Shown here: one piece after another, positions 1-4,621 of the stretch | Layout: each line of letters opens with the position of its first letter | How positions within the stretch are numbered: position 1 is the stretch's first letter | NCBI GenBank assembly: GCA_018055565.1 | Contig: JAGPHI010000028.1 | Span: 1-8,009 of the forward strand | Source of the DNA: Oscillospiraceae bacterium | GTDB lineage: Bacteria; Bacillota; Clostridia; Oscillospirales; Ruminococcaceae | Direction of reading: 5' to 3' | DNA: 8,009 bases | Program-made: the position numbers and the translations under genes | Notes under the pieces: generated by a model | Told to the model about the DNA's origin: nothing | What the model saw: only the letters and a program-made list of their open reading frames with translations | Database searches by the model: none

Positions 1-1460
1 AACCAGTTGACGTTAAAGATTTTCGGGGCTTTGTCGCCCATTTTTTTGCCCATTTCCAGCCAGTGGCCGAAATAGTCGCCCATGTTATAGCCGCAGAAGG
101 GGCGCATGGCCATCGGGTCACGGCGCACAACACCCACGTCGCCTGTGGCGGCAGCGGTGGTTTCAGAAGCCATAGAAGAGCCTACAAACACGCCATGTGC
201 CCAATCAAACGATTGGTAAACCAGCGGCGCAGTTTTGGCGCGGCGGCCACCAAATACGATAGCAGACACGGGCACGCCGTCGGGATTGTTAAATTCTTTC
301 GACAGGCAGGGGCAATTGATGGCAGGCGCGGTAAAGCGGCTGTTCGGATGTGCCAATTTGCCGCCCTCGGCGATAAACTCTTTGCCGTTTACTTTGCCGC
401 CAGTCCACTCGATGGTGTCTTCGGGCGGGTTTTTATCAAGGCCTTCCCACCATACGGTGTTGTCGGTCAAGTTGTGTGCAACGTTGGTAAAGATGGTGTT
501 TTTCTTGGTGCTTTCAAGCGCATTGAAGTTGGATTTGGCATTGGTGCCGGGGGCTACGCCAAAGAAGCCAGCTTCGGGGTTGATGGCATACAAGCGGCCA
601 TCTTTGCCGATGTGCATCCAGGCAATATCGTCGCCCACTGTCCATACTTTGTAGCCTTTTTTGGCATACACTTCGGGCGGAATGAGCATGGCAAGGTTTG
701 TTTTGCCGCAGGCAGACGGGAACGCAGCTGTGATGTATTCCACTTTGCCATCCGGGCTCTCAAGGCCCAAAATCAGCATATGCTCGGCCATCCAGCCCTC
801 TTTATAGCCCTGATACGACGCGATGCGCAAAGCAAAGCATTTTTTGCCCAAAAGCACGTTGCCGCCGTAAGCGGAGTTGATGGACCAAATGGCATTATCC
901 TCGGGGAAATGCACGATGTAACGGTTTTCTGCGTCTACTTGTGCTTTCGAGTGCAGGCCGCGCACGAAATCGTTGGATGTTTCGCCAAGCTGATCCAGCG
1001 CTTTTTGGCCCATGCGGGTCATGATGTCCATGTTCAGCACAACATAAATAGAGTCGGATACTTCAACGCCCACTTTGGAGTAAGGGCTGCCCACAGGGCC
1101 CATGCAGTAAGGAATTACATACATGGTGCGGCCTTCCATAACGCCTGTGTAAAGCGGGGTAAGCTTCGCTTTCATCTCGGCGGGAGCCATCCAGTTATTG
1201 ATAGGGCCGGCGTCTTCTTTATTGCTGGTGCAAATAAAGGTGCGATCCTCTACGCGAGCCACGTCGTTTTTCTTTGTGCGGTGCAAAAGGCAACCGGGCA
1301 GCTTGTCTTGGTTAAGCTCCTCCATCTCGCCGCTGGCAACAGCCTCGTCGCGCAAAGCTTTCAGCTGTGCTTCGCTGCCGTCAATCCACACAACCTTTGC
1401 AGGTTTTGTCAGCGCGGTCATCTCGTCTACCCATGTCAAAACATTTTTGTTGTTTGTCAT
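1..1460 (-). CDS. pckG: GTP-dependent phosphoenolpyruvate carboxykinase, N-terminal 486 residues (3' end outside window)
   Basis: Interconverts oxaloacetate + GTP and PEP + CO2 + GDP in the cytosol; in fermenters it can run either toward gluconeogenesis or toward CO2 fixation. The frame is open from ATG 1460 to the window edge. Visible hallmarks of the GTP family are an N-terminal WIDGS motif, VARVEDRTFIC, YGGN (residues 198-201), GKKCFALR with Lys206/Lys207, AEHML with His227, the P-loop FPSACGKTNLAM with the reactive Cys251, VGDDIAWM with Asp277/Asp278, PNSRF, FGGRR and the mobile lid region SETTAAATG. These align with human PEPCK Y235, K244, H264, C288 and D311 at a constant offset of 37 up to the P-loop. 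The last visible residues, PKIFNVNW, match the conserved PKIFHVNW, so about 110 residues are missing on the left. The start is fixed by AGAGGAAGG at 1469-1477, 8 nt upstream. It lies downstream of tmcAL on the same strand but has its own promoter. Identity is very secure; the ATP-type enzyme is excluded by the motifs. Confidence 0.97.
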   Translation of the reverse strand, partial: MTNNKNVLTWVDEMTALTKPAKVVWIDGSEAQLKALRDEAVASGEMEELNQDKLPGCLLHRTKKNDVARVEDRTFICTSNKEDAGPINNWMAPAEMKAKLTPLYTGVMEGRTMYVIPYCMGPVGSPYSKVGVEVSDSIYVVLNMDIMTRMGQKALDQLGETSNDFVRGLHSKAQVDAENRYIVHFPEDNAIWSINSAYGGNVLLGKKCFALRIASYQGYKEGWMAEHMLILGLESPDGKVEYITAAFPSACGKTNLAMLIPPEVYAKKGYKVWTVGDDIAWMHIGKDGRLYAINPEAGFFGVAPGTNAKSNFNALESTKKNTIFTNVAHNLTDNTVWWEGLDKNPPEDTIEWTGGKVNGKEFIAEGGKLAHPNSRFTAPAINCPCLSKEFNNPDGVPVSAIVFGGRRAKTAPLVYQSFDWAHGVFVGSSMASETTAAATGDVGVVRRDPMAMRPFCGYNMGDYFGHWLEMGKKMGDKAPKIFNVNW

Positions 1461-1529
1461 TTTAAACACCTTCCTCTTTCTTTTCAATCGTTCTTTTCGC
1501 TACAGGGATATTAAAAGCGATTTGGATTT

Positions 1530-1558
1530 ATTATACCTCTTCGTTAAAAATAACACAA
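1530..1558 (-). promoter_or_regulatory. Sigma-A type promoter of pckG
   Basis: Read on the minus strand, TTGTGT (1553-1558) and a perfect TATAAT (1530-1535) are separated by exactly 17 bp. Transcription would start near 1523, giving an untranslated leader of about 63 nt before the ATG at 1460, with the ribosome site AGAGGAAGG at its end. The -35 matches only in TTG, so activity may be moderate or activator-assisted. The position in the 153-bp gap between tmcAL and pckG means pckG can be transcribed independently of tmcAL. Confidence 0.7.
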
Positions 1559-1613
1559 GTTATTTTCAGGATTTTATAACCAAAAGTGCAAAAGTTTTAC
1601 ATTGTAGACATAA

Positions 1614-2807
1614 TTATAATTTTGGCATTTGCACAGCACTTGTAAATGCTTGCCCGCACGCACGCGGACTGGCTAGGCAAAGCGCGGTAAAATCCTCTGC
1701 GGCGGCGTGCGCAGCGGCGATGATGGCCGCGTTTTCGCCCGCGCGGGCAAGCGATGCCAACGAGGAGCCAAACGGCAGCGTGGCGCTGGCTTTTGCCCGT
1801 TTTAACAGCGATATGCCGCGTGCCGATGCGCCCAATACCTGCACATAGGGCACAGGCATGTTTACTGCCTTTGTGTATCCCAGCGCTGCGTCCAGCGCAA
1901 GGCGGCGCAAGCGCGAGTGCGCATAGCGGCGCGTTTTTAAGGCGGCATATAATGCATCGGCGGTTTTTGCCGTTTGCACGGCGGCGAAAAGGCGGTTTTC
2001 AAGCCCTTCGCTTGTGCCGCGCACGGCGGCCAGTGTTTGTGCGTCAAGCGCGCGCAGGCGCGATAAAAGCGCCACGGAAAATGCGGCTTTGCTGGTAATA
2101 TCGCCGTTTTTTTCGGCGGTTAAATAAATGGGCAGCGCCGCGGGGGGAAGATAGGGCGCTGCGGCCTGCACACCCTTTTGTGCAATGATGGTGCGGATGG
2201 CGCTGGCGCTGGCAATAAAGCCATCGGCTGTGCTTGCATCATGCGCTGCGCCCACGCGCCGTATGCCATAAGGCACAAGGGGGCTTGCAGCCGCTGCAAT
2301 GGCCTTGCAATATTCCACTGCCAAAATATTATTTGGCTCGCGCATAAGCGCCGCAGCCTCGGGCGAAAAGGCAGCAAGCGCGCGCTGCACGGCAGGGGCA
2401 TAGGCAAGGCCTTTTGCAAGCTCTTGTTGCAGCGCTTGCGGATAAGCCGCATTGCGCATCGCATAGGCGGCCTGTGTAATGAAATCTGTGCTTTCGGCCT
2501 CCATGCCAAAGGCAAGCGTGTCGCATACGCCAAGCGCCGTTAGCACGCGCACGCCTGCCGCCGCAAAGCCCTCGGCACTGCAAAGCGCATAGGGCGCGGG
2601 CAGCGAAACCAGCAAATCCACACCGCCAATAAGCGCCGCCGATACGCGCACATCGCACGGAAACAATGCCGCTTCGCCGCGCTGCACCACCGACGGGCTC
2701 ATCACGGCAACAATTGCCTCAAAGCCCGCCTCGCGCAGCAGCTGTATTTGCAGGGCATGCCCTGCGTGAAATGGATTATATTCGGCAATAATGCCTGCTA
2801 TTTTCAT
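1614..2807 (-). CDS. tmcAL: tRNA(Met) cytidine acetate ligase (TmcAL, YlbM/DUF795 family)
   Basis: TmcAL acetylates the wobble cytidine (C34) of elongator tRNA-Met to ac4C, activating free acetate with ATP through acetyl-adenylate rather than using acetyl-CoA. The 397-residue length is normal for the family. The nucleotidyltransferase start is clear: GIIAEYNPFHAGH with the HxGH signature at 14-17, VVQRGEAALF (40-49), GVDLL..LP (62-70), LGVCDTLAFGME (92-103), NNILAVEYCKAI (159-170), IASASAIR (198-205), EGLENRLF (267-274), KTRRYAHSRLRRL (291-303) and VLGASARG (324-331). The ATG at 2807 has AAAGGAAGAG a few bases upstream. It is divergent from ackA and co-directional with pckG 153 bp downstream, with no terminator between. 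The protein is strikingly alanine-rich and GC-rich. It departs from the usual family motif in one place: S-G-N-F-x-QRG reads S-P-S-V-V-QRG (37-44). Family assignment is firm; the function is inferred from the Bacillus enzyme. Confidence 0.93.
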   Translation of the reverse strand: MKIAGIIAEYNPFHAGHALQIQLLREAGFEAIVAVMSPSVVQRGEAALFPCDVRVSAALIGGVDLLVSLPAPYALCSAEGFAAAGVRVLTALGVCDTLAFGMEAESTDFITQAAYAMRNAAYPQALQQELAKGLAYAPAVQRALAAFSPEAAALMREPNNILAVEYCKAIAAAASPLVPYGIRRVGAAHDASTADGFIASASAIRTIIAQKGVQAAAPYLPPAALPIYLTAEKNGDITSKAAFSVALLSRLRALDAQTLAAVRGTSEGLENRLFAAVQTAKTADALYAALKTRRYAHSRLRRLALDAALGYTKAVNMPVPYVQVLGASARGISLLKRAKASATLPFGSSLASLARAGENAAIIAAAHAAAEDFTALCLASPRACGQAFTSAVQMPKL

Positions 2808-2856
2808 CCAATACTCTTCCTTTCGCCGTAATTTTCGGCAAATTTCTGCATCTGCC

Positions 2857-2885
2857 TTGAAATATGTGTAATTACATTATATAAT
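2857..2885 (+). promoter_or_regulatory. Strong sigma-A type promoter of ackA
   Basis: TTGAAA (2857-2862) and a perfect TATAAT (2880-2885) are separated by exactly 17 bp. The predicted start near 2892 leaves a leader of about 135 nt before the ackA ATG at 3028. This is the best-matching promoter in the window, in keeping with the usual high expression of acetate kinase. Confidence 0.82.
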
Positions 2886-2904
2886 AGATAAGCAAATTAA
2901 TCCA
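2876..2904 (-). promoter_or_regulatory. Possible tmcAL promoter sharing its -10 with the ackA promoter
   Basis: On the minus strand a perfect TATAAT lies at 2876-2881, overlapping the ackA -10 on the other strand within the palindrome ATTATATAAT (2876-2885). The hexamer 17 bp upstream is TGGATT (2899-2904), a weak -35. A start near 2869 would give a leader of about 62 nt before the tmcAL ATG. I see no better minus-strand promoter in the gap, but the weak -35 keeps confidence low. Confidence 0.4.
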
Positions 2905-2920
2905 TAACAGGAGGCAGACA

Positions 2921-2946
2921 AGTTTGAAAGACAATTCTTTCAAACT
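2921..2946 (+). promoter_or_regulatory. Perfect 11-bp inverted repeat in the ackA leader (operator or RNA hairpin)
   Basis: AGTTTGAAAGA (2921-2931) and TCTTTCAAACT (2936-2946) are perfect reverse complements with a 4-nt spacer CAAT. It sits about 30-55 nt downstream of the predicted ackA transcription start, where a bound repressor would act as a roadblock. The half-sites TGAAA/TTTCA are those of catabolite control (cre) sites, but the spacing is 4 bp longer than canonical. No U-tract follows, so it is not a terminator. It could equally be an RNA stem: it would bury the TTG codon at 2924. Confidence 0.55.
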
Positions 2947-3031
2947 GGGTTTTGTGCTTTGCGCGCCGCAGCGGTGCGCATTTGGCGAAGCCAAAACGGC
3001 ACAATTCCGCAAGAAAGGAATGGTTATATGA
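2924..3031 (+). CDS. Possible 35-codon leader reading frame overlapping the ackA start
   Basis: A full-strength Shine-Dalgarno AGGAGG (2909-2914) stands in the ackA leader, too far from the ackA ATG (113 nt) to serve it. Nine nt downstream is a TTG (2924) opening a 35-codon frame that begins KDNSFKLGFVLCAP after the initiator and ends in TGA at 3029-3031, overlapping the ackA ATG as ATGA, the classic translational coupling arrangement. Against it: a rare TTG start, the start codon lies inside the 11-bp inverted repeat, and the peptide resembles nothing I know. ackA also has its own site AAAGGAA at 3014-3020. It may be a regulatory leader peptide, a standby ribosome-loading site, or chance. 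Confidence 0.25.
   Translation: MKDNSFKLGFVLCAPQRCAFGEAKTAQFRKKGMVI
2961..2995 (+). promoter_or_regulatory. Tandem hairpins in the ackA leader
   Basis: Two further stems follow the 11-bp inverted repeat. GCGCGCC (2961-2967) pairs with GGTGCGC (2973-2979), 7 bp including one G-U, around a GCAGC loop. TTTGGC (2981-2986) pairs with GCCAAA (2990-2995), a perfect 6-bp stem with a GAA triloop. Together with 2921-2946 this makes three stems in series over about 75 nt. I recognise no described riboswitch class. Confidence 0.4.
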
Positions 3032-4221
3032 AGGTTTTAGTTATCAACTGTGGGTCAAGCTCGCTGAAATATCAACTGATTGATATGACAGACGAAAGCG
3101 TGCTTTGCAAAGGCAATTGCGAGCGCATTGCGATGGAGGGCAGCTTTATTACCCATAAGGCACACGACAAGGAATGGCGCGAGGAAATGCCTTTCCCCAC
3201 ACATACCGAGGCGTTTATGAAAGTGGTTGCCATGATGACCGAGGGCGAATCGGCTGTGGTAAAGGATAAAAGCGAAATTACGGCGATTGGCCACCGCATT
3301 GTGCAGGGCGCAGAGCACTTCACAAAATCGGAGCTTGTTACCGATGCAATCATCGACAAAATTGAAGAGATTGCCCCGCTTGCCCCCGTGCACAATCTTG
3401 CACACGTGCAGGGCCTGCGCAGCGCCAAAAAGGTGTTTGGCGATATCCCGAACGTGGTTGTATTTGACACTACCTTTCACCAAACGATGCCCCCGAAAGC
3501 ATACATGTATGCAATCCCGTACGAATATTACGAAAAATATGCCATTCGCCGCTATGGCGCGCACGGCACCAGCCATCGCTATGTGAGCCAAAAGGCCGCA
3601 GAGGTTTTGGGCAAAAAGCCGTCGGAAGTGAAAATGATTACCTGCCATTTGGGCAACGGCTCGTCCATCACAGCGGTAGACGGCGGCAAATGCGTGGATA
3701 CCAGCATGGGGCTTACGCCGCTTGCAGGCCTTATCATGGGCACACGCTGCGGCGATCTTGACCCCAGCGTGGTGTGCTATCTTGCCGACAAAATCGACAT
3801 TCACGGCAACGACATGAGCGAGCTGCTGAATAAAAAATCCGGCTTCCTCGGCGTGTCCGGCATCTCCAGTGATAACCGCGACATTGAAACCGCCGCCGAA
3901 AATGGCGATAAGCGCGCACAGCTTGTGTGCGATATGCTGGCATATCAAATTAAAAAATACATCGGCTCTTACACAGCCGCAATGAACGGGCTGGACTGCC
4001 TTGTGTTCACAGGCGGCATCGGCGAAAACGCCAAAAGCGTGCGCAGCCGTGTGTGCGAGCAAATGAGCTATCTTGGCATCCAATTGGACGAAGCCAAAAA
4101 TCAGCAGCGCGGCGACGTGCTGGATTTAACCGCCGAGGGCGGCAAGGTGAAAATCCTTGTGGTGTGCACCAATGAGGAATTGATGATTGCGCGCGATACC
4201 AAAGCGCTTGTGCAAGCGTAA
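3028..4221 (+). CDS. ackA: Acetate kinase
   Basis: Catalyses acetyl phosphate + ADP to acetate + ATP, the substrate-level phosphorylation step of mixed-acid/acetate fermentation; cytosolic homodimer of the ASKHA fold. The 397-residue length is typical. All active-site residues known from the Methanosarcina enzyme are present, most shifted by one: N7, S10, S12 and K14 in VLVINCGSSSLK; R90; H122; D147 in VFDTTFHQTMP; H179 in YGAHGTSH; H207 and N210 in CHLGNGSS; R240 in MGTRCGDLDP; the adenosine loop VFTGGIGENA (326-335); and E383 in TNEELMIARD. Oddity: the usual GHRVVHGGE is GHRIVQGAE (88-96). Start chosen at ATG 3028 because the conserved N-terminus begins there and AAAGGAA lies at 3014-3020; the frame extends upstream to a TTG at 2959, but that extension has no homology-like character. 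It is flanked by its own promoter and terminator, with no pta in the window. Confidence 0.97.
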   Translation: MKVLVINCGSSSLKYQLIDMTDESVLCKGNCERIAMEGSFITHKAHDKEWREEMPFPTHTEAFMKVVAMMTEGESAVVKDKSEITAIGHRIVQGAEHFTKSELVTDAIIDKIEEIAPLAPVHNLAHVQGLRSAKKVFGDIPNVVVFDTTFHQTMPPKAYMYAIPYEYYEKYAIRRYGAHGTSHRYVSQKAAEVLGKKPSEVKMITCHLGNGSSITAVDGGKCVDTSMGLTPLAGLIMGTRCGDLDPSVVCYLADKIDIHGNDMSELLNKKSGFLGVSGISSDNRDIETAAENGDKRAQLVCDMLAYQIKKYIGSYTAAMNGLDCLVFTGGIGENAKSVRSRVCEQMSYLGIQLDEAKNQQRGDVLDLTAEGGKVKILVVCTNEELMIARDTKALVQA

Positions 4222-4238
4222 GCCTTTGCAAAAAACGC

Positions 4239-4256
4239 CCCCGCCGAAAGGCGGGG
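4239..4256 (-). terminator. GC-rich hairpin; terminator-like only when read leftward
   Basis: CCCCGCC (4239-4245) and GGCGGGG (4250-4256) form a 7-bp stem with a GAAA loop, 17 bases after the ackA stop. Rightward it is followed by TGGTTAG with no U-tract, so it more likely stabilises or processes the ackA transcript end. Read on the minus strand it is followed after 2 nt by a T-rich tract (complement of 4230-4235), which fits an intrinsic terminator that would stop antisense transcription entering ackA. Confidence 0.45.
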
Positions 4257-4310
4257 TGGTTAGTAAAACCATTTGTAAACCGAGGGCAAAAGGCAGATTT
4301 AACACGAGTA

Positions 4311-4351
4311 AAAACAAGGCTTTGGGGCATACCCCAAAGCCTTGTTTTTTT
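4311..4351 (+). terminator. Strong intrinsic terminator of ackA
   Basis: A 17-bp perfect stem (4311-4327 with 4332-4348, core AAGGCTTTGGGG / CCCCAAAGCCTT) closes on a CATA loop and runs into seven T residues (4345-4351). Because the left arm begins with A residues preceded by further A's, it can also work in the leftward direction. It cleanly separates ackA from the kinase transcription unit. Confidence 0.93.
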
Positions 4352-4387
4352 ATTTGCATCGTTTCTCACGCTTGCAAATCGCAACAA

Positions 4388-4416
4388 TAGACTTGGCGTG
4401 TTTCACATGATATAAT
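4388..4416 (+). promoter_or_regulatory. Extended -10 promoter of the sensor kinase gene
   Basis: TGATATAAT (4408-4416) is a perfect -10 with the TGn extension; TAGACT (4388-4393) lies 17 bp upstream and matches four of six -35 positions. The predicted start near 4423 leaves an unusually long leader of about 200 nt before the ATG at 4622. Confidence 0.72.
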
Positions 4417-4444
4417 ACCTATAAACAGTTGTTATACATATATA

Positions 4445-4583
4445 CGCAGGGCGGTAACCGCCATTTTGCGCAATGATAAATCATTTTAACACTTACGGTG
4501 ATAGCTGCTTAAAAATTGCGCTTGGCTTTTCTCTGCGTAGCGGCAATGATGTACCAGTGTCCGCCAAGCAGTACACCGCGGTG
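4445..4583 (+). promoter_or_regulatory. Structured 5' leader of the sensor kinase mRNA (unidentified)
   Basis: Several inverted repeats follow in order. CGCA/TGCG (4445-4448, 4467-4470) encloses GGCGG-TAA-CCGCC (4450-4462). AATGA-TAAA-TCATT lies at 4472-4485. A long-range pair GCTTGGC (4520-4526) with GCCAAGC (4563-4569) competes with GCGG (4540-4543) pairing to CCGC (4561-4564). A 10-bp palindrome CACCGCGGTG lies at 4574-4583. I see no coding frame with a ribosome site here and no terminator-type U-tract. It does not match any riboswitch consensus I can recall; a cis-regulatory RNA, DNA operators, or an unstructured long leader all remain possible. Confidence 0.35.
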
Positions 4584-4621
4584 CGCTCAATATCTAAACT
4601 ACCGTTTGGGGAGGAGATACG

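Noticed and set aside
63..1514. 483-codon open frame on the plus strand
   Set aside because: It is in register with and antisense to pckG, sharing codon boundaries; composition (His/Phe/Ala-rich) is that of a reversed coding frame, and no ribosome site or known motif is present.
1590..1612. Possible terminator between tmcAL and pckG
   Set aside because: CTTTTGCACTTTTG is a direct repeat, not a stable stem, and no hairpin plus T-tract is seen on the minus strand.
2178..2543. Overlapping open frames opposite or inside tmcAL
   Set aside because: By-products of the GC-rich, alanine-rich tmcAL sequence; Arg/Cys-rich translations with no ribosome sites.
2959..3027. Upstream extension of ackA from TTG 2959
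   Set aside because: The 23 extra codons precede the invariant N-terminus, have no ribosome site at the right spacing, and come from the structured leader.
3055..4083. 342-codon open frame on the minus strand
   Set aside because: Mirror of ackA, whose catalytic motifs are all intact; the antisense product is His/Ala-rich without domains.
4187..4390. 67-codon plus-strand frame across the ackA end and terminator
   Set aside because: It reads through two hairpins and the terminator; its lysine/proline-rich product is an artefact of those repeats.
4393..4416. TTGGCG (4393-4398) as the -35 of the kinase promoter
   Set aside because: Only 12 bp from the -10; TAGACT at 4388 gives the normal 17-bp spacing and the TGn extension supports the -10.
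4423..4621. c-di-GMP, SAM, T-box or other named riboswitch in the kinase leader
   Set aside because: The ordered conserved loops of the classes I can recall are missing; only generic stems are visible.
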